Source of the DNA: Sinomonas susongensis
GTDB taxonomy: Bacteria > Actinomycetota > Actinomycetes > Actinomycetales > Micrococcaceae
Assembly: GCF_005877005.1 (NCBI RefSeq)
Contig: NZ_SSNH01000004.1
Location: 62,001 to 126,000 of the forward strand
Reading direction: 5' to 3'
DNA length: 64,000 nucleotides
Positions 34,410 to 42,597 of the stretch are shown here, in pieces. Below the pieces are notes generated by a model. It did no database searches. It was not told the origin of the DNA and saw only the letters and a program-made list of their open reading frames with translations. Numbering within the stretch: the first letter of the stretch is position 1; the number at the start of each line of letters is the position of its first letter. A program made the translations under genes and the position numbers.

Positions 34410-35375
34410 TCAGCCGTTGCCGTCTGGGAGATCGAGTGGCTCGCTCGCCCGCTCGGCCTCAGCCCGATATGCATTGGCCACGTTCGTCGCGAAGGCGATC
34501 AGGTCGTTGACGGTCGCGTCGGAAATCCAGCCAGGCCCAGTCCTAGCCGACTTGCTGTCCAGACGGAAGATCGCATTCGCCTGAGTGCGGAATGATTCTG
34601 TCGTCAACGCCGGAATGGCAATGCCGCTGTTGCTGCCGGCGTACGAGCGGAACGGGATGACGACGTGGCCATCCGGGTACAGCGCGATCACTGAGCGCTG
34701 CCTTATGCCGCCCGTTGCTGGTCCGCGAGCAGCCAGTGTCACGTGGCGACCGTCCCCGTAGAACCAGACCGCGTGGCCGAACGACCGCCATCTGCTGATG
34801 ACCTGCTCGACCGCCTGCCTCAAGGAAGCGTCGGTGAATCGAGACCAGAACTCGTCGACGCCGCCACCGCCTTCGGTGCGCTTGACTGCCCCCACGCTTG
34901 CGGTGAAGCTGTTCGGGCGCACGACTGTGTCGAAAAGCGGCGCCCAGAGGCTGTCGCCGATCCGGACGGCCCGCGCCTCGAGCAGCCACACTTTGATGCC
35001 CTTATCCGGATCAAGTTCCGCCAGATCGTTCAAGTACTCGGCCACGGCGCGGAACTCGTCCCGGTGCTCCTCGGCAATGACCACCAGGCCGCGGGCGCGC
35101 GGGGGAGCGACTGCATATGCGAGACCGCGGGTCAGATGGTCGTGGTCAGCGCGGCCATACTGGTTCTCGATCACGAACGACGTGCCGTCCTCGCCTTCGG
35201 CGACAATGTCGATTCGGCGTCCACCGGTCGTCGGTACCTCTGTCTTGCCGATCTCGACGAGATCCACCCCGATAGCGGCGCCAATCTCGTCGAGACGCTC
35301 GGCCAGTAGCGGAGTGAAGTCAGATGCCTCGCCTCTCCACGCCTCGGTGAGGCGCCCGAACTCCACTCTCCCCAT
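34410..35375 (-). CDS. PD-(D/E)XK nuclease-like protein
   Basis: A protein of 321 residues from ATG 35375 (MGRVEFGRLTEAWRGEASDF); GTG 35384 is also possible. The nuclease-type core is GGRRIDIVAEGEDGTSFVIE followed by NQYGRADHDHLTRGLAYA. Here D and E-x-Q occupy the D and (D/E)xK positions of the fold, the lysine being Gln. The middle (GLVVIAEEHRDEFRAVAEYL and KGIKVWLLEARAVRIGD) is typical of this group of stand-alone nuclease-like proteins. The C-terminal 120 residues are unrecognised. No methylase is nearby. A defence or DNA-repair role is inferred. Confidence 0.7.
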   Translation of the reverse strand: MGRVEFGRLTEAWRGEASDFTPLLAERLDEIGAAIGVDLVEIGKTEVPTTGGRRIDIVAEGEDGTSFVIENQYGRADHDHLTRGLAYAVAPPRARGLVVIAEEHRDEFRAVAEYLNDLAELDPDKGIKVWLLEARAVRIGDSLWAPLFDTVVRPNSFTASVGAVKRTEGGGGVDEFWSRFTDASLRQAVEQVISRWRSFGHAVWFYGDGRHVTLAARGPATGGIRQRSVIALYPDGHVVIPFRSYAGSNSGIAIPALTTESFRTQANAIFRLDSKSARTGPGWISDATVNDLIAFATNVANAYRAEAERASEPLDLPDGNG

Positions 35376-35434
35376 TGAAGTCACGAGCGAATCGTAGCGC
35401 TTCGAGCTAACACATGGCGCTCCTTATTCGGATC

Positions 35435-35578
35435 TCAGAGTTCGGAGCTGCCCCGCCACTGTTCGGGCTTCACACGCTTGATGCTCGATGCCCGCGCCCA
35501 GCCGACGTGGTAGACGGCCGCGGCGTCGACCACTCGATCAGGCCGTAGAACTTGGTCCAGGCGTAGGCCTTCCCTCAA
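35435..35578 (-). CDS. Possible 47-residue ORF or gene remnant
   Basis: From TTG 35578 the minus strand reads MREGLRLDQVLRPDRVVDAA, then AVYHVGWARASSIKRVKPEQ and WRGSSEL. The tail looks protein-like and is shared in part with the sequence left of the nuclease gene. Upstream (35579-35762) another frame ends SSLQEFPKYGKPLV. Together 35385-35762 probably holds remnants of one or two broken genes; nothing intact is visible. Confidence 0.3.
   Translation of the reverse strand: MREGLRLDQVLRPDRVVDAAAVYHVGWARASSIKRVKPEQWRGSSEL
35462..35484. repeat. Short direct repeat flanking the nuclease gene, right copy
   Basis: This partner of 34372-34394 matches at 21 of 23 bases, 1,090 bp away. Confidence 0.6.
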
Positions 35579-35762
35579 TGCTGCCGACCTAGACGAGGGG
35601 CTTGCCGTACTTCGGGAACTCCTGGAGCGATGATGCGTCGCCGATCGGCCGGGTCTCCTCGGCGCGCATCCTGGCCATCATGCGCTCGAACTCGTCCGGG
35701 CTCCCGCTCTTGGTCGCACGTCAAGATTAGAACATGTGTTCGAACGGGATCGATGGTTGGTG

Positions 35763-35981
35763 CTACACGAAGAAGCCGCGCTGGACAGCAGAGATCATGA
35801 ACGAAGTAGCACCGATGGCTATCATCACGACCCACGCGACCCCCTGGCCTAGCAGCCGGCGGTTGGCTGAACGTAGTGCATGCAAGATTATCCAGCCGAA
35901 GACGGAGACATCTGCGACGTAAATGAGGATGACGAGCACAGCGCGGAGGAAGCTCGGCATGCTATCGACGGCGTACGGCAT
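35763..35981 (-). CDS. Small two-helix membrane protein
   Basis: A 72-residue protein. Two hydrophobic segments (FLRAVLVILIYVADVSVFGW and GVAWVVMIAIGATSFMIS) are separated by a basic loop (RSANRRLLGQ). GGAGGG precedes ATG 35981. It is the last island gene before the imported yraN-comM promoter region, and is divergent from it. The function is unknown. Confidence 0.6.
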   Translation of the reverse strand: MPYAVDSMPSFLRAVLVILIYVADVSVFGWIILHALRSANRRLLGQGVAWVVMIAIGATSFMISAVQRGFFV

Positions 35982-36069
35982 TTGCCCTCCACCGTGAGCG
36001 CTTCGGCGTGTTCCCCACATGGTCTCCGTTCCGGGGCCAGCTGATCGCTCCAGTGGGGAAGCTTGCCCT

Positions 36070-36219
36070 ATGAGGTCGAAGGACAGAATCGGACTGTGCG
36101 GTGACGGGCTGGTCGAGAACTATTTGAAGATGAGCCAGGCCGCTTTCTTCGCTCGCGACTCCGTGACGGGGCCGGAGGCGGTTTCGCCGTTGGTGGAGCA
36201 TCTGCGGGGTGTCGCGTGA
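36070..36219 (+). CDS. Internally deleted, in-frame yraN leader ORF
   Basis: A 49-residue ORF that joins a diverged yraN start (MRSKDRIGLCGDGLVENYLK, compare MRAKDRLGQRGERLAEDYLK) to the normal yraN end (PEAVSPLVEHLRGVA). About 69 codons, including the whole nuclease core, are missing. The reading frame is kept, and the TGA overlaps the comM GTG at 36216 exactly as in the intact locus. It cannot be an active nuclease. Its likely value is to preserve translation coupling into comM. The upstream region 35990-36069 resembles the chromosomal yraN leader (TCCCCACAT block) with many changes. Confidence 0.7.
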   Translation: MRSKDRIGLCGDGLVENYLKMSQAAFFARDSVTGPEAVSPLVEHLRGVA

Positions 36220-37159
36220 GCGGGGTGGGGCGTGCGCTGGGGATCGGGCTGGTGGGGCTGAACGGGTTCGTGGTGGAGGTCGAGTCGGACATCGGGCAGA
36301 CGCTTCCGGCGTTCGTGCTGCTCGGCCTTCCGGATTCGGCGTTGAACGAGGCGAAGGAGCGGGTGAGGTCCGCGGCGCAGAACTCGGGCCTTCCGTTGAG
36401 CCGGCGCAAGATCACGGTCAACCTCATCCCGGCGTCGCTGCCGAAGCGGGGTACCGGGTTCGATCTGGCGATCACTGTCTCCGCGCTGGCCGCTGCGGGG
36501 GATATCCGTCCTCCTGCGGATACGGTCTTCGTCGCCGAGCTCGGCCTGGACGGACGGCTGAGGCCCGTCCAGGGGGTCCTGCCGGCGGTGATGGCGGCGG
36601 TCCGGGCGGGCTACCCGGATGTGGTCGTTGCGTCGGCGAACGAGGCGGAGGCGCGGCTCGTGCCGGGGGCGCGGGTGCGTGCGTATGGGAGCCTTGGGGC
36701 CCTCGCGCTCGACCTCGGTGCGGACCCGCTGAGCGTGGTCGTTCCGGAGGGGTCCGGGCGCGGTGCTCCGGCGGCTCCGGCGGGGGAGGGCGAGGTCGGT
36801 GGCGGGTCTGGCCGGGTGGGTCCGGACCTGCGTGATGTGGCGGGTCAGCAGGAGGCGCGGGCCGCGCTCGAGGTGGCGGCGGCCGGAGGGCATCACATCC
36901 TGATGCTGGGGCCTCCGGGTGCTGGCAAGACGATGCTGGCCGAGCGGCTTCCGGGGATCCTTCCGGATCTGGATGACGAGGCGGCGATGGAGGTCACGGC
37001 AATCCACTCGCTCTCGAGCCGGCCGAGTGCGACGCGCGAGCTCGTCCGCCGGCCGCCCTTCGAGAGCCCCCACCACACGGCGAGCCCGGCAGCGATCGTC
37101 GGCGGAGGGGCGGGGATCGCGCGTCCCGGGGCGGCTTCGCGCGCGCACCGCGGCGTCCT
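36211..37159 (+). repeat. Right copy of the 949-bp direct repeat (5' comM)
   Basis: Identical to 19381-20329. Because the flanking yraN parts differ strongly while these 949 bases are identical, either this part was copied recently between the two sites by gene conversion, or the repeat arose by very recent exchange. Confidence 0.95.
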
Positions 37160-37778
37160 CTTCCTCGACGAGGCCCCCGAGTTTCATCGGAACGTTCTCG
37201 ATTCCCTGCGCCAGCCTCTCGAGAGCGGCGTGGTCAGCATCGACCGGGCGGCCGGGACGGCGGCATATCCGGCCCGGTTCCTGCTCGTGCTCGCGGCCAA
37301 TCCTTGCCCCTGCGGCCAAGGCTCTGGCAAGGGCCTTCTGTGCACCTGCCCGCCCCAGGCGAAGCGACGGTACCTCGCACGGCTCTCCGGCCCGCTCCTC
37401 GACCGGGTGGACATCCAGCTCGGCGTACGGCACGTTTCTGCCGTCGATCTGGGAAGCAGCACCCCCGGGGAGGCCTCTCAGGCCATCGCCGCCCGGGTCC
37501 TGCGCGCGAGGGAGCGCCAAGCCGAACGGTTGCGCCCCTTCGGCTACTCGACAAACGCGGAGGCGCCCGGACGGCTCCTGCGGGGTCCGCTGAGGCTCCC
37601 GTCCACATCGACGGCCATCTTGGATCGCGCCCTTGAGACGCACACCCTCACGGCCCGGGGCTACGACCGCGTCCTCCGGCTCGCGTGGTCCATCGCGGAC
37701 CTGGCCGGCAGTGCGCGGCCGACCGCCGACAACGTCGGGGAAGCGCTGCTCCTTCGCACGGCGGAGGAGGCCCGATGA
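36216..37778 (+). CDS. comM: ComM/YifB family Mg-chelatase-like AAA+ protein
   Basis: A 520-residue, full-length protein. ComM is a hexameric helicase that extends heteroduplex by branch migration when transformed DNA is integrated. It has an N-terminal Lon-protease-like domain, Walker A GPPGAGKT (232-239), Walker B LFLDEAPEF (about 315), NPCPCG with a Cys cluster (CPCGQGSGKGLLCTCPP) and a C-terminal lid (ARGYDRVLRLAWSIADLAG). It is rebuilt from the island-side 5' part and the chromosomal 3' part. The GTG start overlaps the mini-yraN stop, and the stop overlaps the dprA ATG. Confidence 0.95.
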   Translation: MSGVGRALGIGLVGLNGFVVEVESDIGQTLPAFVLLGLPDSALNEAKERVRSAAQNSGLPLSRRKITVNLIPASLPKRGTGFDLAITVSALAAAGDIRPPADTVFVAELGLDGRLRPVQGVLPAVMAAVRAGYPDVVVASANEAEARLVPGARVRAYGSLGALALDLGADPLSVVVPEGSGRGAPAAPAGEGEVGGGSGRVGPDLRDVAGQQEARAALEVAAAGGHHILMLGPPGAGKTMLAERLPGILPDLDDEAAMEVTAIHSLSSRPSATRELVRRPPFESPHHTASPAAIVGGGAGIARPGAASRAHRGVLFLDEAPEFHRNVLDSLRQPLESGVVSIDRAAGTAAYPARFLLVLAANPCPCGQGSGKGLLCTCPPQAKRRYLARLSGPLLDRVDIQLGVRHVSAVDLGSSTPGEASQAIAARVLRARERQAERLRPFGYSTNAEAPGRLLRGPLRLPSTSTAILDRALETHTLTARGYDRVLRLAWSIADLAGSARPTADNVGEALLLRTAEEAR

Positions 37779-39022
37779 GCGGCGAACCACAATCACGCGG
37801 CTGCGGCCTCGGGATTCCCACAGGGGGCGAGGCGCTCGCAGAGATCAGGGCGGCGAGAGCAGCTCTGACGCGGCTCATCGAGCCCGGAGACGCGACAGCT
37901 GCCCTGCTGGTGGGAGCGTTGGGGCCCGTCGAGGGACTCCAAGTGGCGACTGGAAAGCGCTCCGTCGATCCCGCCATCGAGGGGCACGTCAGGAGCCTCC
38001 TGCTGGGCTCCGGGGCCAAGGCGTGGGAGGGCTTCTCGGCGGCGGTGGAACGGTGGAAGGGCCGGGTACCTGATCTTGCACCCCACCGCGACCTCGAGAC
38101 GATTGCCCGGTTTGGCGGCCGGTTCGTCATTCCGGAGGATCCCGAGTGGCCAGACGGGTTTGAGGATCTGGGGGAGCAGGCTCCCCATGGCTTGTGGGTG
38201 CGCGGGGAAGAACGCCTGCCAGCGCAGCGTTCGGCGGTCGCCGTCGTGGGGTCGCGCAATGCAACGAACTATGGGCTGAGTGTCTGCGGAGAGCTGGCCA
38301 AGGGGCTGGTCGACCGCGGTGTGACCGTCGTGAGTGGCGGAGCCTACGGAATCGACGCCCAAGCACATCGTGCGGCACTTGTGACCGACGGGACCGTCCT
38401 CCCGACCGTGGCCGTCATGGCGGGAGGACTCGACCGCTACTACCCTTCGGGCAACGAGGAACTCCTTCGTGAGGTGGCCCGTCGCGGACTGCTCGTCTCG
38501 GAGCTGCCGCCCGGAGGAGCGCCCACACGGCACCGCTTTCTTCGGCGGAACCGGCTCATCGCCGCGCTTGCGGCGGTGACGGTCGTTGTCGAGGCCCAGT
38601 GGCGATCCGGAGCCAGGAGCACCGCGCACCATGCAGCAGACATCGGGCGGACAGTGGCCGCCGTTCCGGGCTCTGTCTACAGCGCAAGCTCGGCCGGCTG
38701 TCATCGGCTTCTCCGGGACGGCGTGGCCGTCTGCGTCACCGACGTCCAAGAGGTCTACGAACTGCTCGCGCCCGTGGGCGACGGACTCGCAGCCGAGCGG
38801 GAAGGCCGCACCGCCATTCACGACGGCTTGGCAGTCGAAGACCTGCTCCTCCTCGATGCGCTGCCGGTACGGAAAGGAGCTGGGATAGACAGTCTGACGG
38901 CGGTCGCGGGCCTCAGCACGGCCCAAGTCAGGGCCGGACTCGGACGGCTTCAGCTCATGGGCCTGTGCCAACAGACTGCCGGAGGGTGGCGCAGGACGGA
39001 CCAGAGCCCTGGGAAGAGATAA
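37775..39022 (+). CDS. dprA: DNA-processing protein DprA
   Basis: DprA loads RecA on incoming single-stranded DNA during transformation. It has 415 residues. The Rossmann-like DNA-binding core is clear: VAVVGSRNATNYGLSVCGEL, TVVSGGAYGIDAQAHRAAL, VMAGGLDRYYPSGNEELL and SELPPGGAPTRHRFLRRNRLIAAL. A winged-helix-like C-terminus (TAVAGLSTAQVRAGLGRLQL) follows. The ATG overlaps the comM stop, so comM and dprA are coupled; loss of comM expression could reduce DprA as well. Confidence 0.95.
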   Translation: MSGEPQSRGCGLGIPTGGEALAEIRAARAALTRLIEPGDATAALLVGALGPVEGLQVATGKRSVDPAIEGHVRSLLLGSGAKAWEGFSAAVERWKGRVPDLAPHRDLETIARFGGRFVIPEDPEWPDGFEDLGEQAPHGLWVRGEERLPAQRSAVAVVGSRNATNYGLSVCGELAKGLVDRGVTVVSGGAYGIDAQAHRAALVTDGTVLPTVAVMAGGLDRYYPSGNEELLREVARRGLLVSELPPGGAPTRHRFLRRNRLIAALAAVTVVVEAQWRSGARSTAHHAADIGRTVAAVPGSVYSASSAGCHRLLRDGVAVCVTDVQEVYELLAPVGDGLAAEREGRTAIHDGLAVEDLLLLDALPVRKGAGIDSLTAVAGLSTAQVRAGLGRLQLMGLCQQTAGGWRRTDQSPGKR

Positions 39023-39158
39023 GGCGGTGAGAAGACATAGGGGCCAAGAAGCGATGGCGGCGCGAGTAGGAATGCGCCGTGAGAAGCGATAGGCGATCGT
39101 GACCGAGCGGGAAGAGTGTCGGCTTGTTGTCGGCGGGGGCAACGGCCAGAGTGGGTAG

Positions 39159-40085
39159 GTGACCGAAGAGACGCCGCTTCCCGCGGGCCTGCGCGAACCC
39201 CTCGAAGGGTTCCTGAGGCAAATCGCGCTGGGACGAGGCCGCTCCCAACACACGGTTCGCGCGTACGAGGGCGATCTCCTCTCGATGCTCCGATCAGCCC
39301 AGCAGGACGGGGCACAGGATCTCTCCGACCTCGACCTCGCGCGCCTCCGGAGGTGGCTCGGGCGGCAGAGCGAAGCGGGGCTCGCGAGGTCGACACTTGC
39401 GCGGCGGACTGCGGCTGTCAGGTCCTTCATGGCGTGGGCGGTCCGTGAGGGCCGTCTCGACGTCGACCCCTCCCTTCGGCTTGCTTCGCCGAAGCGCCAT
39501 CCGAGCCTCCCCGGCGTCCTGCACCAGGAACAGACGAGGCGTCTGCTCGATGGCCTGTCGAAGGCGGCGGGCGAGGGGGATCCGGTCGCCGTCCGCGACT
39601 GGGCGCTTGCCGAGCTCCTGTACGCGACAGGGATCCGCGTCTCAGAGCTCGTCGGGCTCGACATCGACGACGCGGACCTCCACTCGCGAACCCTGCGCGT
39701 GCTGGGCAAGGGCAACAAGCAGCGAACCGTGCCGTTCGGAGTCCCGGCCGCTGACGCCGTCGTCCGCTGGCTCGGTGCGCGGTCCGCGCTCGTGACAGGG
39801 AGCAGCGGGTCCGCGCTCTTCCTCGGCCGTCGCGGTGGGCGCCTCGGCCAGCGGCAGGCCCGGGAGACGATCGACGCCGCGCTCAAGTCCCTCGGGGATA
39901 CCGCTGCGAGCGGCCCGCACGCCCTGCGTCACACGGCGGCCACCCATCTCCTCGACGGCGGCGCGGACCTCCGGTCGGTCCAGGAGCTGCTCGGGCACTC
40001 GAGTCTCGCGACCACGCAGCTCTACACCCACGTCTCAGTGGAGAGGCTCCGCTCGAGCTACCTCCAGGCGCACCCGAGGGCCTGA
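39159..40085 (+). CDS. xerC: Tyrosine recombinase XerC
   Basis: A 308-residue recombinase that, with XerD, resolves chromosome dimers at dif. It has an N-terminal SAM-like domain (LGRGRSQHTVRAYEGDL) and a catalytic domain with Arg in YATGIRVSELVGL, Lys in GKGNKQR, HALRHTAATHLLDGG, LGHSSLATTQLYTHV and the nucleophilic Tyr. The GTG start follows GGTAG. Its place after dprA is conserved in Actinobacteria, so it is a housekeeping gene and not the island integrase. Confidence 0.93.
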   Translation: MTEETPLPAGLREPLEGFLRQIALGRGRSQHTVRAYEGDLLSMLRSAQQDGAQDLSDLDLARLRRWLGRQSEAGLARSTLARRTAAVRSFMAWAVREGRLDVDPSLRLASPKRHPSLPGVLHQEQTRRLLDGLSKAAGEGDPVAVRDWALAELLYATGIRVSELVGLDIDDADLHSRTLRVLGKGNKQRTVPFGVPAADAVVRWLGARSALVTGSSGSALFLGRRGGRLGQRQARETIDAALKSLGDTAASGPHALRHTAATHLLDGGADLRSVQELLGHSSLATTQLYTHVSVERLRSSYLQAHPRA

Positions 40086-40312
40086 GACGTCACGCAGAAG
40101 CGTTTCGCGCGCAACACGCCGCAACGACATCCACGTGCTGGCAGTTCTGCCGCCTGTCGTGCAGAATGGCCGTTGTCGGGTTTCTCCGCTCAAGGGGCGA
40201 GCATCATGCATCCTTGGGACGGCGGCCCGCCAACAACTGAAACAACCACAGGTTCACACGCTCCGTGCTGACGGTCGTAGGGGAAGACGTACCGACAGCG
40301 ATGGAGGATGGA

Positions 40313-40816
40313 ATGTCTGCAGTGATGACCCGTGGTCTGCTGTTCGTGCACTCGGCACCGAGTGCGCTATGCCCGCATGTGGAGTGGGCGATCGGCTCCG
40401 TCGTTGAAAAGCGCACGGATCTTGAGTGGAGCCCTCAGCCGGCCGCGCCCGGAATGTTCCGCGCCGAACTCTCGTGGGTCGGGGCGCCCGGCACGGGCGC
40501 TCAGCTCGCGTCGTCCCTCAGGGGATGGGCGCATCTGCGCTACGAGGTCACCGAGGAGCCAAGCCCCGGTGTCGACGGCGCGCGCTGGTCGCATACCCCA
40601 GAGCTCGGAATCTTCCACGCGACGACGGACGTCCACGGCAACATCATGGTGACCGAGGACCGCATCCGCTATGCGTACGAGGCCGGTGCCGGCGACCCCG
40701 CGGTCGTCTTCCAGGAGCTTTCGCTCGCCCTGGGGGAGGCGTGGGACGAGGAGCTCGAACCGTTCCGGCACGCCGCCGAAGGCGCCCCGGTGAGGTGGCT
40801 CCACCAAGTCGGCTGA
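40313..40816 (+). CDS. DUF3145 family protein
   Basis: A 167-residue actinobacterial protein of unknown function. MSAVMTRGLLFVHSAPSALC, HVEWAIGSVV and the FRAELSWVG region identify the family. GGAGG lies five bases before ATG 40313, which decides among several in-frame starts. A strong bidirectional terminator separates it from the convergent fab cluster. Confidence 0.9.
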   Translation: MSAVMTRGLLFVHSAPSALCPHVEWAIGSVVEKRTDLEWSPQPAAPGMFRAELSWVGAPGTGAQLASSLRGWAHLRYEVTEEPSPGVDGARWSHTPELGIFHATTDVHGNIMVTEDRIRYAYEAGAGDPAVVFQELSLALGEAWDEELEPFRHAAEGAPVRWLHQVG

Positions 40817-40843
40817 GCTGGTTCAGCACCGACCTTCATCGCA

Positions 40844-40880
40844 AGCGAAGAGGGCCCGCATCATGCGGGCCCTCTTCGCT
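40844..40880. terminator. Bidirectional terminator between the DUF3145 gene and fabF
   Basis: AGCGAAGAGGGCCCGCA and TGCGGGCCCTCTTCGCT form a perfect 17-bp stem with a 3-base loop. It ends both the DUF3145 gene and the minus-strand fab operon. Confidence 0.9.
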
Positions 40881-40904
40881 GTCTCCGCCGAGTTCTCGGC
40901 GGGG

Positions 40905-42140
40905 TCAGTGGCTGCGGACGACGAGGACGGCGTTGTGGCCGCCGAAGCCGAAGGAATTGCTGAGTGCAACGATGTCGCCCTGCGGGAGGTCACGCGCGTC
41001 CGTCACGACATCGAGCGGGATCTCCGGGTCCTGGTGGTCCAGGTTGATCGTCGCCGGGGCCTTGCGCTCGTGGACGGCGAGGACCGTGAGCACAGCCTCG
41101 ACGGCGCCGGATGCGCCGAGGAGATGACCCATCTGGGACTTCGTCGCGGAGACCGCGACGTTCTCGACGTGGTCGCCCAGCGCCGCCTTGAGGGCCGTGT
41201 ACTCGGGCTTGTCGCCGACCGGTGTCGAGGTCGCGTGCGCGTTGACGTGCACGATGTCCTCGGGCTGGACGCGGGCGTCGAACATGGCGGCCTTGAGCGC
41301 GCGCGTCGCGCCGAGTCCCTCGGGATCCGGGGCCGTGATGTGGTAGGCGTCAGCCGTCACAGAGGTGCCTGCCAGCTCTGCGTAGATGCGGGCGCCGCGG
41401 GCGAGGGCGTGCTCCTCGGCCTCGAGGACGAGAGCACCTGCGCCTTCGCCCATCACGAAGCCGTCGCGGTCGATGTCATAGGGCCGTGACGCGTGCTCGG
41501 GGTCGTCGTTCCGCTTCGAGAGGGCCTGCATGGACGCAAACGCCGCGAGCGGCATGGGGTGGATCGCAGCCTCGGCACCGCCGACCATGACGACGTCGGC
41601 CTTCCCCGAGCGGATGAGCTCCTGGCCCACCGCCACGGCCTCGGTGCCGGAAGCACAAGCTGAGACGGGCGTGTGCGCGCCGGCGCGGGCCCCGAGGTCG
41701 AGGCTCACGGCAGCAGCGACGCCGTTCGGCATGAGCATAGGAACGGTCATGGGCAGGACCCGGCGAGGGCCCTTCTCCCTCAGAGTGTCCCAGCCGTTGA
41801 GGAGCGTCCAGACACCGCCGATGCCGGTCGCGAAGGCCACGGCGAGGCGATCGTGGTCGATCTCCTCGATGCCCGAGTCCTTCCAGGCTTCACGGGCCGC
41901 GATGACGCCGTACTGTGTCGAGGGGTCCATGCGCTTCATCTCTACCCGTCCGAGCACGTCCTCCGCAGGCACGGAGAGCTTCGCGGCGATCTTCACGGGG
42001 AGGTCGTACTTCTCCACCCAGTCGTCGGTCAGCTGACGGACGCCCGAGACGCCCTTGACGACGTTCTGCCAGAGGGTGGGAACGTCCCCGCCGATCGGGG
42101 TGGTGGCGCCGAGGCCGGTGACGACAACTTTGCGGGCCAT
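40905..42140 (-). CDS. fabF: 3-oxoacyl-ACP synthase II
   Basis: This condensing enzyme elongates acyl-ACP with malonyl-ACP in type II fatty acid synthesis. It has 411 residues. The active-site Cys is in PVSACASGTEAVAVG, and the two His are in NAHATSTPVGD and KSQMGHLLGASG. MARKVVVTGLGATTPIGGD is the normal N-terminus, so ATG 42140 was chosen over upstream in-frame starts. It is the last gene of fabD-fabH-acpP-fabF. Confidence 0.96.
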   Translation of the reverse strand: MARKVVVTGLGATTPIGGDVPTLWQNVVKGVSGVRQLTDDWVEKYDLPVKIAAKLSVPAEDVLGRVEMKRMDPSTQYGVIAAREAWKDSGIEEIDHDRLAVAFATGIGGVWTLLNGWDTLREKGPRRVLPMTVPMLMPNGVAAAVSLDLGARAGAHTPVSACASGTEAVAVGQELIRSGKADVVMVGGAEAAIHPMPLAAFASMQALSKRNDDPEHASRPYDIDRDGFVMGEGAGALVLEAEEHALARGARIYAELAGTSVTADAYHITAPDPEGLGATRALKAAMFDARVQPEDIVHVNAHATSTPVGDKPEYTALKAALGDHVENVAVSATKSQMGHLLGASGAVEAVLTVLAVHERKAPATINLDHQDPEIPLDVVTDARDLPQGDIVALSNSFGFGGHNAVLVVRSH

Positions 42141-42246
42141 GCTGCACTCTTTCGGTTCGGTGGGCCGCCGCTGCGGGAGCTGCGAGGGCTGGCAGGTGGA
42201 GCAGACGGCCGGCACCGAGGAGGTGCCGACCGTCAGCGGAGAGAGA

Positions 42247-42492
42247 TCAGGCCTGGGCCTTCGAGATGAAGTCGACAGCGTCGCCCACGGTCGAGAGGTT
42301 CTTGACCTCCTCGTCCGGGATGCGGACGCCGAACTTCTCCTCGGCGTTCACGACGATGGTCATCATGGAGATCGAGTCGATGTCGAGGTCGTCCGTGAAG
42401 GACTTGTCCGGCTGGACCGCCTCGGGGGCCAGGCCCGTCTCCTCGTTGATGATCTCGGCCAGGCCGGCGAGGATCTCTTCGTTGCTAGCCAT
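42247..42492 (-). CDS. acpP: Acyl carrier protein
   Basis: An 81-residue ACP that carries growing acyl chains on 4'-phosphopantetheine. The attachment Ser is in DLDIDSISMM, near residue 40. The helix II/III sequence EEKFGVRIPDEEVKNLSTVGD is normal. GGAGCCGAA lies ahead of ATG 42492. It sits between fabH and fabF. Confidence 0.95.
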   Translation of the reverse strand: MASNEEILAGLAEIINEETGLAPEAVQPDKSFTDDLDIDSISMMTIVVNAEEKFGVRIPDEEVKNLSTVGDAVDFISKAQA

Positions 42493-42597
42493 TTCGGCTC
42501 CTTCTCTCTGATCGCCGGCTGGCGCCGACTGGCTGGGCAAGCCGCTTGTGCGGCTTGGCTTCGCGCGCGCCGGGCACGGACCCGGAACGCTTGGGAA

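Larger units (their letters stand above)
20342..36210. mobile_element. Genomic island inserted in comM
   Basis: About 15.9 kb separates the two copies of the comM 5' repeat. The left edge is sharp at 20341/20342. On the right, similarity to the chromosomal yraN upstream region begins near 35990 and is imperfect until 36211. The GC content is visibly lower than in the flanks, especially at 24550-25130. Cargo is short genes on both strands: HNH nuclease, TIR protein, DUF3846, DUF4839, lipoproteins, DUF2510-TM2 and a PD-(D/E)XK-like nuclease. No integrase, transposase, tRNA target, replication or conjugation gene is visible. Such an island could have entered by single crossover of a circle carrying part of comM, or by nuclease-stimulated homologous repair. 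Confidence 0.85.

Noticed and set aside
20342-36210. Prophage, plasmid or conjugative element
   Set aside because: No capsid, terminase, replication, partition or conjugation gene is visible; only DUF3846 hints at phage-type content.
39159-40085. Tyrosine recombinase as the island integrase
   Set aside because: It lies outside the island, in the conserved dprA-xerC position, with normal XerC features.
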